A stretch of DNA of 37,329 nt, taken from the NCBI GenBank assembly GCA_034668785.1, contig JAXDOS010000087.1, forward strand, positions 1-37,329, in the 5' to 3' direction. Positions 1 to 7,843 of the stretch are shown here, in pieces. Numbering within the stretch: the first letter of the stretch is position 1; each line of letters starts with the position of its first letter. This DNA comes from CANKHA01 sp034668785 (lineage in GTDB: Bacteria; Pseudomonadota; Alphaproteobacteria; Rhizobiales; Xanthobacteraceae). The notes under the pieces are model-generated. The model was not told where the DNA came from and made no database searches. It saw nothing but the letters and a program-made list of their open reading frames with translations. Position numbers and translations under genes: made by a program.

Positions 1-576
1 CTTGGCGTCGAGCTTCCAACGCCTTGCCGCGTCGCCGTCCCGCCGCAGCGCCAGGCCGAGCGCCGCATCGCCGATGCTGCCGGTGACGAAGACGCGATCG
101 CCGGCGCGCGCGCCGCTGCGGCGGACCATGCTTCCATGCGGCAAGCTCCCGAGCGCCGTGATCGACATTATCAGCGGACCCGGCGTCTTCACCGTATCGC
201 CGCCGAGCAGCGGGCAAGCATAAGTGTCGGCGTCAGCGCCGAGGCCATCGGCGAAAGCTTGAAGCCACGGCTCAGTGACGCTGTCGGGCAATGCCAGCGC
301 CAGCAGGAATCCGGCCGGAGTCGCGCCCTTAGCGGCGAGATCGGAGAGGTTGACGCGCAACGCCTTGCGCGCGATGGCGCCCGGCGGATCGTCGGCGAAG
401 AAATGCACGCCGGCGACGAGCGCATCCTTGGTCAGCACCAAGTCGCAACCCGCAGGCGGCGTCAGCACCGCAGCGTCGTCTTGCAGTCCGAGCGCGCCCG
501 GATGCTTCGCCAGCGGACCAAAATATTTTGCAATCAGACGGTCCTCGCCGGATTGCGTTTTCCGGTCGCCCGCCAT
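1..576 (-). CDS. thiL: Thiamine-monophosphate kinase, 5' part (cut by window edge)
   Basis: ThiL phosphorylates thiamine monophosphate to the active cofactor thiamine diphosphate, using ATP, in the cytoplasm. The first 192 codons are here; the C-terminal part lies beyond the left edge. The ATG at 576-574 opens MAGDRKTQSGEDRLI. Visible family features are the N-terminal Asp-Asp metal/nucleotide motif (DDAAVL, residues 33-38), the segment LRVNLSDLAAKGA (about 73-85) and LGGDT (124-128), all typical of the AIR-synthase-like fold of ThiL. It starts 3 bp after the nusB stop, so it is the last visible gene of the rib-nusB-thiL run and is probably translated from the same mRNA. Identity is secure; only completeness is unknown. 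Confidence 0.93.
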   Translation of the reverse strand, partial: MAGDRKTQSGEDRLIAKYFGPLAKHPGALGLQDDAAVLTPPAGCDLVLTKDALVAGVHFFADDPPGAIARKALRVNLSDLAAKGATPAGFLLALALPDSVTEPWLQAFADGLGADADTYACPLLGGDTVKTPGPLIMSITALGSLPHGSMVRRSGARAGDRVFVTGSIGDAALGLALRRDGDAARRWKLDAK

Positions 577-579
577 GGG

Positions 580-1068
580 TCAGCCCCTTACGCTGCCGAA
601 TTCCGCGGCGCGCATCTGCCGCGCCAACTGGTCGAGCACGGCATTGACCATGCCGGTCTCGTCGCCCTCAACGAAGGCATGCGCGACATCGACATATTCC
701 GACACGATCACGCGCGCGGGCACGTCGCGGCGATGGTCGAGCTCGTAAGCACCGGCGCGCATCACCGCGCGCAACACCGTCTCGATGCGCTTGAGCGGCC
801 AGCCCTTGGAGAGCGCGTCATCGATCAGCGGATCAAGCCGAAGCTGCTCGCGCAAAACGCCGCCGACGATGTCGCGGAAGAAAGCCGCCTCGGCGGGCAG
901 ATATTGCGCGCCTTCCACCTCGCGCCCGATCCAATGGCTTTCGAACTGCGCCAGGATTTCGTTGAGCCCGGTGCCGGCGAGGTCCATCTGATAGAGCGCC
1001 TGCACGGCGGCGAGCCGCGCCGCGCCGCGGCGGTTGGCCTTTTTGTCCTGGGGCGAACCTATGCTCAC
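580..1068 (-). CDS. nusB: Transcription antitermination factor NusB
   Basis: NusB pairs with NusE (S10) on boxA RNA in rRNA antitermination complexes. The call is 162 residues, normal for the family, with the conserved N-terminal stretch NRRGAARLAAVQALYQMD and the C-terminal stretch around SEYVDVAHAF. The GTG at 1068-1066 was chosen because it overlaps the ribH stop as GTGA (1068-1065), a translational-coupling arrangement. The frame stays open further upstream to 1164, but that stretch lies inside ribH and has no NusB character. The position between ribH and thiL is the usual alphaproteobacterial order. Confidence 0.93.
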   Translation of the reverse strand: MSIGSPQDKKANRRGAARLAAVQALYQMDLAGTGLNEILAQFESHWIGREVEGAQYLPAEAAFFRDIVGGVLREQLRLDPLIDDALSKGWPLKRIETVLRAVMRAGAYELDHRRDVPARVIVSEYVDVAHAFVEGDETGMVNAVLDQLARQMRAAEFGSVRG

Positions 1069-1586
1069 GCCTTGGCGACGCGGCGCTTGAGCTGCACCAA
1101 AGCGAGCGCCGCCCGCGCCGCCTCGCCGCCCTTGTTGCCTTCGCCGAAGGTGGCACGCGCCCAAGCCTGGGCTTCGTTATCGACCGTGAGGATGCCGTTG
1201 CCGATGGGAAAGTGCTGCGCCACCGAAAGGTCAATCAGAGCGCGCGCCGATTGCATGGCAACGATATCAAAATGAAAGGTGTCGCCTTGGATAACGCAGC
1301 CGAGCGCAACGGCGGCGTCATAAGGCTTTTTTTTGCGCTGCGCGGCGTCAACCGCGAAAGCGATGGTCGTCGGGATTTCCAGCGCGCCTCGACCCGTCAG
1401 CACATCGAAACTGGCGCCGGCTTCGTTCAAGACCGCACTCGCGCCCTTGAGCAGGGCTTCGGAAATGTCGTCGTAGAAACGCGCCTCAACGATGAGGACG
1501 CGCGTCTTGCCGAGTTTCTCGGCTTTGTTGGCTTTATCGGCTTTTACCGCCGGTTTCGCCGTCTTGCCGCGTCGCGCCACTGCCAT
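1065..1586 (-). CDS. ribH: 6,7-dimethyl-8-ribityllumazine synthase
   Basis: RibH condenses 5-amino-6-ribitylaminouracil with 3,4-dihydroxy-2-butanone 4-phosphate, the penultimate step of riboflavin synthesis. The call is 173 residues from the ATG at 1586-1584 (MAVARRGK), 1 bp after the ribE stop. Family motifs are GALEIPTTIAFA and the catalytic-histidine region GDTFHFDIVA, followed by IGNGILTVDN. The first 25 or so residues are rich in Lys and Ala (KADKANKAEKLGK) and form an extension before the conserved KTRVLIVEARFY core. The 3' end overlaps the nusB GTG by 4 bp. An 8-A run on the coding strand near 1327-1334 encodes three lysines. Confidence 0.95.
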   Translation of the reverse strand: MAVARRGKTAKPAVKADKANKAEKLGKTRVLIVEARFYDDISEALLKGASAVLNEAGASFDVLTGRGALEIPTTIAFAVDAAQRKKKPYDAAVALGCVIQGDTFHFDIVAMQSARALIDLSVAQHFPIGNGILTVDNEAQAWARATFGEGNKGGEAARAALALVQLKRRVAKA

Positions 1587-1587
1587 G

Positions 1588-2193
1588 TTACCCCACTTCC
1601 ATGAGTCGCGCGGCGTAGCGCGCCAAGGTGTCGACTTCAAGATTGACCGCATCTCCCACGCCGATGGCCCCGAGCGTGGTCACATGCAAGGTATGCGGAA
1701 TGATGAGAACGGAGAAAGTATCGCCATCGACCGCATTGACGGTCAGCGAAATGCCATCGAGCGCGACAGAGCCCTTTGTGGCGATGAAGCGCGCCAGCGC
1801 TTTGGGTGCACGTAGCACTAGGCGCGCCGAGTCGGTGCCCTCTTCGCGCGCGATCACCTCGGCGATGCCATCCACATGCCCGCTGACGATATGGCCGCCG
1901 AGTTCGTCGCCATGTTTGAGCGCCCGTTCCAGGTTGACCTTGGTGCCGTGGCGCCACCGCGCCACGGTGGTGACATTGAGGGTTTCCGCCGCCGCGTCGA
2001 CGGCGAACCAGGTGCGGCCGTCCTCCTCGCCGGTGCCAACCACGGTGAGGCAGACGCCCGAACAGGCAATCGAGGCACCATCGGCAATCGAGGCGCGGTC
2101 ATAGTTACAGGCGATTTTCAGCCGATGCAGGCCTTCGCCGCGCGGGCGCACGGCGAGCACGTCGCCAACATCGGTGATGATCCCGGTGAACAT
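1588..2193 (-). CDS. ribE: Riboflavin synthase, alpha subunit
   Basis: This enzyme dismutates two molecules of 6,7-dimethyl-8-ribityllumazine to riboflavin plus a pyrimidine that RibH re-uses. At 201 residues it has the diagnostic start MFTGIITDVGDV and two lumazine-binding repeats: the first contains SIACSGVCLTVV, and the second begins near GGHIVSGHVDGIAEV and contains VALDGISLTVNAV. The ATG lies 12 bp after the ribD stop and the stop is 1 bp before the ribH ATG, so ribD-ribE-ribH look cotranscribed. The gene is called ribE or ribC depending on nomenclature. Confidence 0.95.
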   Translation of the reverse strand: MFTGIITDVGDVLAVRPRGEGLHRLKIACNYDRASIADGASIACSGVCLTVVGTGEEDGRTWFAVDAAAETLNVTTVARWRHGTKVNLERALKHGDELGGHIVSGHVDGIAEVIAREEGTDSARLVLRAPKALARFIATKGSVALDGISLTVNAVDGDTFSVLIIPHTLHVTTLGAIGVGDAVNLEVDTLARYAARLMEVG

Positions 2194-2205
2194 GACGGCT
2201 TGTTA

Positions 2206-3312
2206 TCAGACCCGCTCGAAAAACTCGACCTTATCGGCGCCGATGGCTTCGGCGTCTCGCAGGGTCAGCCGCTTCGATTGGGTCAGCGCTTGCAGGGGCA
2301 GGCCTTCCAACGCATCGATCCCGTCCGGGCCGATGGTTTTCTCCGAACGAAACAACACCGCTTCATCGACCAAATCCGCCGTTACAAAGGAGGCGGCGAC
2401 GGTCGGCCCTCCTTCCACCAAAAGCCGCGTAATGCCGCGCTCGGCGAGTACTTTAAGCACCTGCGCTAAATCGAGCCGCCCGTCTTTCGCCCCCACGCGA
2501 AAGACCTCCACGCCCTTCGCGCGCAGAACTTCTTCCGCCATGGGCGAAGCCCGCGAACCGCCGAAAATCCAGGTCGGCGTCTCCCGCGCGGTCGCCACCA
2601 CGCCGAGCGAAAGCGGAATCCGCAATCCGGCGTCGAGCACCACGCGCACCGGCGAGCGCTCAAGCATGCCCGGAAGCCGGCAGGTGAGCGCCGGGTTGTC
2701 GGCCAACGCGGTGCCGAGCCCGATCAGGATGGCATCGCTCATGGCGCGCAGCAAAAACACGCGCTCACGCGCCGGCTCGCCAGTAATGGCCACTGGACGG
2801 CGTCCGGCGGCGCCCGCCTTGCCGTCAGCCGACATCGCGAGCTTGAACGTCACGTGCGGGCGATTTTCGGTTTGTCGCCGGATGTGTCCCGCGTGAGCCC
2901 GCTGCGCTTCCTCCGCGCCAATGCCGACATCGACCGCTATGCCGCGCGCGCGCAACCGCTCATGCCCCTGCCCCGCCACTTCCGGATTGGGATCTTCCAG
3001 CGCCGAGACCACGCGCGAAATACCGGCACGAATGACGGCGTCGGCGCAAGGCGGTGTTTTGCCCTGATGCGAGCAAGGCTCGAGCGTGACGTAAAGCGTG
3101 GCTCCCCGCGCCGCCTTTCCCGCGAGCTTGAGCGCTTGCGTTTCCGCATGCGGCCGCCCGCCCGGCTCGGTCCAGCCACGACCGAGGATGACGCCATCCC
3201 TGACCACCACCGCGCCCACGGCCGGATTAGGCCAGGTATTGCCCAGTCCGCGCCGGCCAAGCGACAGCGCAAGCCGCATGAAACGGGCATCCTCGTTGAA
3301 GTCTGCCAACAT
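2206..3312 (-). CDS. ribD: Bifunctional diaminohydroxyphosphoribosylaminopyrimidine deaminase / 5-amino-6-(5-phosphoribosylamino)uracil reductase
   Basis: RibD carries out the second and third steps of riboflavin synthesis, zinc-dependent deamination and then NADPH-dependent reduction. The 368-residue protein has the N-terminal deaminase domain with HAE (residues 55-57) and PCSHQGKTPPC (79-89) as zinc and catalytic ligands. The reductase domain begins near residue 150 (PHVTFKLAMSADGK) and ends with the LLVEGGPTVAASF region. The ATG at 3312 follows a GGAG ribosome-binding site 4 bases upstream. In many relatives nrdR lies directly upstream on the same strand. Here a plus-strand glycosyltransferase gene intervenes, so ribD probably has its own promoter within 3313-3442. 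I saw no FMN riboswitch there. Confidence 0.95.
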   Translation of the reverse strand: MLADFNEDARFMRLALSLGRRGLGNTWPNPAVGAVVVRDGVILGRGWTEPGGRPHAETQALKLAGKAARGATLYVTLEPCSHQGKTPPCADAVIRAGISRVVSALEDPNPEVAGQGHERLRARGIAVDVGIGAEEAQRAHAGHIRRQTENRPHVTFKLAMSADGKAGAAGRRPVAITGEPARERVFLLRAMSDAILIGLGTALADNPALTCRLPGMLERSPVRVVLDAGLRIPLSLGVVATARETPTWIFGGSRASPMAEEVLRAKGVEVFRVGAKDGRLDLAQVLKVLAERGITRLLVEGGPTVAASFVTADLVDEAVLFRSEKTIGPDGIDALEGLPLQALTQSKRLTLRDAEAIGADKVEFFERV

Positions 3313-3442
3313 CTATCTCCACGTTCGAGATTCCGCGCGCATTAACGAGGATTGTGATGCCACCGCTTGCAAAGGATAGGAACTTCGCGCCGCTGGATTG
3401 AATCTAGCTTGGCCGGCTAGAAGGGCATATTAAAGCGGCTCA

Positions 3443-4276
3443 ATGAGTTCGATCCCCTCCAAACTTTTTAGACGATTGCGGACAACCTTACTCGGCCCGC
3501 GCCGTGTAGTTTATACCTGCCTTTTTGGCAGCTCCGAGTATTTCAATGATTTCACCTATGACCGAGACGGCAATATCGATTTCGTATGCTTTACGGACGA
3601 TCCCGAACTCACCTCTGAATTCTGGACCATCAAGCTTATTGAACCAGGGCTTTTGGATCCCGCGCGGGCCGCCAAACGGATTAAGGCGCAGCCTCATCTC
3701 TATCTTCCTGACTACGACTGGAGCCTTTACCTCGATAATACCATTCGATTGAAGACCGCGCCGAGGCAACTTTTTGATCTATTTCTTGCGAAAGCGCCCT
3801 CGCCACTTGTTTGCTTCCCTCACCCCGAACGGGACTGTGTTTATGACGAGGCTGAGAAGGTGATCGAGCTAGATTTTGACCATCCCGACCGCGTTCGCGC
3901 CCAGATGGATGTGTACCGGCAACTCGGCTATCCAGCACGGAACGGGCTTGCCAGCAGCGGATTTCTTCTGCGCCGCCACCACGATCCTAAGTTAACGGCA
4001 GTCATGGACCGGTGGCACCAAGAGGTTTTGCGCCACTCAAAGCGGGATCAGCTTTCGATGAATGCCGTCATGTGGTTTCACCACTTCAGTCCAACCTATT
4101 TGAATCTGAACTTTTACGATTTCGATCTTCTGGATTGGCCGGTTGTCAAAAATGGCGTCAGGGTCCCGCGTGATTTTGAGGATGCGCGCTATTTAAAACT
4201 ACATCCGGATGTTACCACGAACGCGCGGCGCCACTATTTGCGCGAGGGAGCCAAAGAGGGCCGCCGTTACAAATAA
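3443..4276 (+). CDS. Glycosyltransferase of the DUF616 / TOD1-MUCI70 type with C-terminal PDV/EGR motif
   Basis: The 277-residue protein resembles the DUF616 (TOD1/MUCI70-like) glycosyltransferase domain. Supporting motifs are YTCLFG (24-29), VCFTDD (48-53), RAAKRIKAQPHLYLPDYDWSLYLD (residues 75-98, with the putative Asp of the sugar-nucleotide site), HPERDCVYDEA (127-137) and RDQLSMNAV (201-209). After the domain, residues 250-276 carry YLKLHPDV followed by HYLREGAKEGRRY, a short motif I recall from the ends of other bacterial glycosyltransferases and surface proteins. No signal peptide or membrane segment is seen. The gene is on the opposite strand to its neighbours and is clearly poorer in GC (about 45% in four 60-base lines counted, against 55-72% in flanking lines). 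That suggests recent acquisition. Its acceptor and sugar cannot be told from sequence. Confidence 0.75.
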   Translation: MSSIPSKLFRRLRTTLLGPRRVVYTCLFGSSEYFNDFTYDRDGNIDFVCFTDDPELTSEFWTIKLIEPGLLDPARAAKRIKAQPHLYLPDYDWSLYLDNTIRLKTAPRQLFDLFLAKAPSPLVCFPHPERDCVYDEAEKVIELDFDHPDRVRAQMDVYRQLGYPARNGLASSGFLLRRHHDPKLTAVMDRWHQEVLRHSKRDQLSMNAVMWFHHFSPTYLNLNFYDFDLLDWPVVKNGVRVPRDFEDARYLKLHPDVTTNARRHYLREGAKEGRRYK

Positions 4277-4278
4277 TG

Positions 4279-4301
4279 GCTACGCAGTACGACGGCGTAG
4301 C
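4279..4301 (+). terminator. Stem-loop just after the glycosyltransferase gene
   Basis: A perfect 7-bp inverted repeat, GCTACGC (4279-4285) and GCGTAGC (4295-4301), with a 9-base loop begins 2 bases after the glycosyltransferase stop. There is no T-run behind it, so an intrinsic terminator is only a possibility. It may simply be a 3'-end hairpin. Confidence 0.3.
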
Positions 4302-4332
4302 GGCTTAGATGCTCGCCGGACAAAAAGCTTGG

Positions 4333-4818
4333 CTATTTGCGCGCGACGGCGGGAGGCCGTGGCTCCTCGTCGCCGGATAATTCGCCGAGCACGGCCTCGA
4401 AATCCTTCGCCTCGCGGAAATTGCGATAGACCGAGGCAAAGCGCACATAGGCGACATCGTCGAGGCCGCGCAGATGCTCCATCACCATCTCGCCGATGGC
4501 TTCCGAGGACACCTCGCTTTCGCCCAGGCTTTCCAATTCGCGCACGATCTTGGAAACTGTTTGCTCGATGCGCTCGGGGTCGACGGGACGCTTACGCAGC
4601 GAAATCTGCACCGAGCGCATCAATTTGTCCCGGTCGAAGGGCACGCGGCGGCCATTACGCTTGATGACCACCAACTCGCGTAGTTGCACACGCTCAAAAG
4701 TAGTGAAGCGGAAATTACAGGCCAGGCACACGCGGCGGCGGCGGATTACCGCCGAATCTTCGGTTGGCCGCGAATCCTTCACCTGGGTGTCGAGGCTCGC
4801 ACAGCTAGGACAGCGCAT
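4333..4818 (-). CDS. nrdR: Transcriptional repressor NrdR
   Basis: NrdR represses ribonucleotide reductase genes by binding NrdR boxes, sensing dATP/ATP through an ATP-cone domain. The 161-residue protein has the N-terminal zinc ribbon with Cys3, Cys6, Cys31 and Cys34 (MRCPSC and CLAC) and the ATP-cone start LVVIKRNGRRVPFDRDKL, then the typical YVRFASVYRNF near residue 125. The C-terminal 20 or so residues (GDEEPRPPAVARK) are an acidic/proline tail. It lies downstream of glyA, separated from it by a palindromic repeat element, a common pairing in Hyphomicrobiales. Confidence 0.96.
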   Translation of the reverse strand: MRCPSCASLDTQVKDSRPTEDSAVIRRRRVCLACNFRFTTFERVQLRELVVIKRNGRRVPFDRDKLMRSVQISLRKRPVDPERIEQTVSKIVRELESLGESEVSSEAIGEMVMEHLRGLDDVAYVRFASVYRNFREAKDFEAVLGELSGDEEPRPPAVARK

Positions 4819-4840
4819 GACCCCTCCCCTTTTTTCCCCC

Positions 4841-4931
4841 TTACATCATGGCCGGGCTTGTCCCGGCCATCCACGTCTTACCTTGTTGTCAAACACGGCG
4901 TGGATGCCCGGCATAAAGCCGGGCATGACGA
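4841..4931. repeat. Dispersed palindromic intergenic element, copy 1
   Basis: The element of about 90 bp can fold as a cloverleaf. An outer stem is TCATG (4846-4850) with CATGA (4924-4928). Hairpin A is ATGGCCGGG (4848-4856) with CCCGGCCAT (4862-4870). A central stem is ATCCACG (4869-4875) with CGTGGAT (4899-4905). Hairpin B is ATGCCCGGC (4904-4912) with GCCGGGCAT (4918-4926). Adjacent arms overlap, so not all stems can form at full length together. A second copy lies at 23271-23357 in the same orientation and shares CCGGCCATCCACGTCT, GTGGATGCCC and GGGCATGACG. It sits about 20 bp past the glyA stop and upstream of nrdR, as REP/BIME-type elements do. I recall similar sequences as frequent in Bradyrhizobium-like genomes; that is memory, not a search. 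Confidence 0.85.
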
Positions 4932-4950
4932 CAGAATGTCGTGCTGCTCT

Positions 4951-6261
4951 TCATGGATAAATCGGAAAGCGGCCGACGAGCCGTTTCACCTTCTCGCGCA
5001 CTGCCGTCTCTACCAGAGAATCCTCCTCGGTGCCCTTCTGCGACAGCACGTCGAGCACCTCAGCGATGAGCTCGCCTACCTGTCGGAACTCGGCGATACC
5101 AAAGCCGCGCGTGGTGCCCGCCGGCGTTCCCAAGCGGATACCGGAGGTGACGGCCGGTTTTTCCGGGTCGTAAGGAATGCCGTTCTTGTTGCAGGTGATA
5201 TGGGCGCGGCCCAGCGCCGCCTCGGCCACTTTGCCGGTTAGATGCTTGGGACGTAGATCGACCAACATGAGATGCGTATCGGTACCGCCGGAGACGATGT
5301 CGAAGCCGCGCGATTTCAGCGTCTCTGCGAGCGCCTTGGCATTCTCCACAACACTCCTGGCGTAGGTCTTGAACGCGGGTCGCAGCGCCTCGCCGAAGGC
5401 CACCGCCTTGGCGGCGACGACGTGCATCAACGGTCCGCCCTGAAGCCCTGGGAATACGGCTGAATTGATCTTCTTCGCCAGCGCCTCATCGTTGGTGAGG
5501 ATGATGCCGCCGCGCGGCCCCCGCAACGTCTTATGGGTCGTCGTCGTTACAATATGGGCATGAGGGAACGGGCTCGGATGCGCGCCGCCGGCGACGAGCC
5601 CAGCGAAATGCGCCATGTCGACCATGAGCTTGGCGCCGACCTCGTCGGCAATGGCACGGAAGGCAGCGAAGTCAATGATCCGAGGATAGGCCGAACCACC
5701 GGTGATGATCACCTTGGGCTTATGCTCGCGCGCGAGCTTTACCACCTCCTCCATGTCAATGCGCTGGTCATCCCGGCGGACGCTATAAGGCACCGGCTTG
5801 AACCATTTGCCTGACATATTGACCGGCGAGCCGTGAGTCAGGTGCCCGCCGGCAGCCAGGTTCAATCCCATGAAGGTATCGCCCGGCTGCATCAGCGCCA
5901 TGAAGGCCGCGGCGTTGGCGGAAGCACCGGAATGCGGCTGCACATTTGCGAAACCACATCCAAAGAGCTTGGTAACCCGCTCAATAGCCAATGTTTCCGC
6001 CACATCGACGAATTGGCAGCCGCCGTAATAGCGCTTTCCCGGAAGCCCCTCCGCATATTTGTTGGTGAGTACCGAGCCCTGAGCCTCAAGGACCGCTCGG
6101 CTGACGATATTTTCCGATGCGATCAGCTCAATCTCGTCGCGTTGGCGACCGAGTTCCAGCTGGATCGCCTCCGCGATCTCAGGATCGGTTTCCGCCAGCG
6201 AGGCCGTAAACAAACGATCGGCCCCCGCCGGCGACACTGCGGATTGGTCGGTTACAGACAT
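4951..6261 (-). CDS. glyA: Serine hydroxymethyltransferase
   Basis: GlyA is a PLP enzyme converting serine and tetrahydrofolate to glycine and 5,10-methylene-tetrahydrofolate, the main one-carbon source. The protein is 436 residues from the ATG at 6261-6259 (MSVTDQSAV), chosen because AGGAG lies 6 bases upstream. Family motifs are ELIASENIVS, the glycine-rich GKRYYGGC, VQPHSGASAN, VDMAHFAGLVAGG and the PLP-lysine motif TTTTHKTLRGPRGG (Lys about 244). It is complete and of normal length. It is the upstream gene of the glyA-nrdR pair; a near-perfect 16-bp palindrome at 6333-6348 lies in its upstream region. Confidence 0.97.
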   Translation of the reverse strand: MSVTDQSAVSPAGADRLFTASLAETDPEIAEAIQLELGRQRDEIELIASENIVSRAVLEAQGSVLTNKYAEGLPGKRYYGGCQFVDVAETLAIERVTKLFGCGFANVQPHSGASANAAAFMALMQPGDTFMGLNLAAGGHLTHGSPVNMSGKWFKPVPYSVRRDDQRIDMEEVVKLAREHKPKVIITGGSAYPRIIDFAAFRAIADEVGAKLMVDMAHFAGLVAGGAHPSPFPHAHIVTTTTHKTLRGPRGGIILTNDEALAKKINSAVFPGLQGGPLMHVVAAKAVAFGEALRPAFKTYARSVVENAKALAETLKSRGFDIVSGGTDTHLMLVDLRPKHLTGKVAEAALGRAHITCNKNGIPYDPEKPAVTSGIRLGTPAGTTRGFGIAEFRQVGELIAEVLDVLSQKGTEEDSLVETAVREKVKRLVGRFPIYP

Positions 6262-6332
6262 CAAAGTCTCCTGGCGCCACATAGAACGGCGCCGCAATCA
6301 GGCTAGTCCCGGGATGAGCGGAGATAGCATAC

Positions 6333-6348
6333 TGGCGTTATAGCGCCA
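6333..6348. promoter_or_regulatory. 16-bp near-perfect palindrome upstream of glyA
   Basis: TGGCG-TTATAG-CGCCA is a dyad with five perfectly paired outer bases and an AT-rich centre, 72-87 bp upstream of the glyA ATG and about 70 bp past the stop of the L,D-transpeptidase gene. It could be an operator or a weak 3' hairpin of the transpeptidase transcript. No T-run follows on the minus strand, so a terminator is less likely. I do not recognise a cognate regulator. Confidence 0.3.
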
Positions 6349-6417
6349 AGCAGTGGCGTAGCGTTAGGTCACATATGCAATATCTAGGAGGCCCGCAGTG
6401 AAACGCCGGTAAACACA

Positions 6418-7725
6418 TCAACCGCGCGTCGTGGCCAAACCGCCGCCGACGCCGTCGCGCCCATAGATATCTTCGCGGAACTGCGCCACGCCATCTTGAG
6501 TGGCCCAGGCCGTGACATAGACCCAGTAGAGTGGCACCGCGCGGACAAGCTTGGCGTCCTTGCGCTCCCCCGATTTGATTACCTGGTCGATATCCTGCCG
6601 CGACCAGCCCGGCACACCGGCCAAAAGCCAATTTACTAATTCGCGTACATTCTGGATGCGCACGCAGCCCGACGAGTGGAAGCGGAAGTCCTCTCCGAAC
6701 AGGTTTTTCAACGGCGTGTCGTGCATATAGACGCCGTCCTTGCTCGGAAAATTGATGCGGATCGCACCGAGCGAGTTGAAGTCGCCGGGATCCTGCTTGA
6801 ACTGGTAATTGACCGCCTCCTCCGAGTACCAGTTGATCTGCGAAGGCTGCAACTCGCTACCGCGGGGATCGAGGATACGGATGCGGTTCTTGGTGAGGTA
6901 ATCGGGTTCGGCCTGCATCTTCGGGATCAGATCGCGGCGAACGATGGAGACCGGCACCGTCCAATAGGGATTGAAGTTGATCTCGACAATGCGGCTCTGG
7001 ATGTCGGGCGACGGACGGTCCGGCTTGCCCACCACCGCAGTGTGGCGCGACACGGCAACGCCACTTTCAATCGCCTCGATCTGCGCTGCCGGGATGTTGC
7101 ACATGACGAAACGCTCGCCGAGATTTCCGCTCAGGCTGCGCAGCCGCACGAGATTGGTCTTAAGCTGTGCAAGCCGCGCCGGCGCGGGAATATTCAGGGC
7201 CTTGAAAGTCGCTTCGCGCACGACGCCGTCAACGCTGAGTCCATGACGGGCCTGGAAACGCCGGACCGCGGCTTCGACATAGGAATCGAACACGTCGGTG
7301 ACGCCGGCATTGGCTTCGAGGTCGCCCGCCACCGACAGGCGTTGCCGCAAGGGAGTGACGCTCGCATGGCGGCTTCCAAGCCGTAGCCGATCACTCACGG
7401 GCACGTTCGGCCAGCCGCCGCGTGCCACAACGCCTTCGTACTGCTGAATGGCCTGCTCGGTCGCCTGGGCCGTCGAGGGCGCGAGGGTCGGCAGCGACGC
7501 TTTCGGCATATGAATGGTGCGAGAAGCGGAATCGAAACCCTGCCCGAAGCCACTGCCCTGATTCTGTTCGATCAACGCCTGCAGTGCCACGTCGTCCGCC
7601 GCACGCGCGGGACGCCATGGGGCTATGGCCGCGCCGCCGGCAACGGCTGCCGCGCCCTGGCCCAAGCGGCGCAGAAAGGTCCGCCGGTTCAACGCAACGG
7701 TCCTGCCGTCTCGCAGTTCGGTCAT
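6418..7725 (-). CDS. Tat-exported L,D-transpeptidase with peptidoglycan-binding domain
   Basis: L,D-transpeptidases form 3-3 cross-links in peptidoglycan or attach proteins to it, in the periplasm. The 435-residue protein has a twin-arginine signal (NRRTFLRRLGQGAAAVAGGAA, around residues 13-33). A PG_binding_1 domain follows near 125-185 (AAVRRFQARHGLSVDG). The YkuD catalytic domain spans about 205-400, with YMHDTP and the catalytic motif HSSGCVRIQN near residue 348 (Cys nucleophile). The layout resembles the YcbB/LdtD group. The ATG at 7725 is used; a TTG 6 codons upstream (7743) is an alternative. Just upstream is an LdtR-like MarR regulator, whose relatives control ldtP-type transpeptidases in Liberibacter and Sinorhizobium, so this gene is the probable target. 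Confidence 0.9.
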   Translation of the reverse strand: MTELRDGRTVALNRRTFLRRLGQGAAAVAGGAAIAPWRPARAADDVALQALIEQNQGSGFGQGFDSASRTIHMPKASLPTLAPSTAQATEQAIQQYEGVVARGGWPNVPVSDRLRLGSRHASVTPLRQRLSVAGDLEANAGVTDVFDSYVEAAVRRFQARHGLSVDGVVREATFKALNIPAPARLAQLKTNLVRLRSLSGNLGERFVMCNIPAAQIEAIESGVAVSRHTAVVGKPDRPSPDIQSRIVEINFNPYWTVPVSIVRRDLIPKMQAEPDYLTKNRIRILDPRGSELQPSQINWYSEEAVNYQFKQDPGDFNSLGAIRINFPSKDGVYMHDTPLKNLFGEDFRFHSSGCVRIQNVRELVNWLLAGVPGWSRQDIDQVIKSGERKDAKLVRAVPLYWVYVTAWATQDGVAQFREDIYGRDGVGGGLATTRG

Positions 7726-7843
7726 GTCGTTCTCAATCCCCAACGTGCGCTGGCGCTACGCTTAAGCGCGAGCTTACCATGCCACGGGCGGCACTTCGCC
7801 CCGGTAAGGACCGCGCTGGGCGTTTTTGTGGCCGATGCAAAAG

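Noticed and set aside
136..1275. A 379-codon plus-strand open frame
   Set aside because: It runs antisense through thiL, nusB and ribH, all of which are clearly recognisable on the minus strand.
1327..1334. A run of eight A (coding strand) in ribH as a programmed slippage site
   Set aside because: It encodes three lysines in the normal frame, and no alternative frame product of interest follows.
3313..3442. FMN riboswitch upstream of ribD
   Set aside because: The region is short and I could not find the conserved RFN helices or bases; it looks like a plain promoter region.
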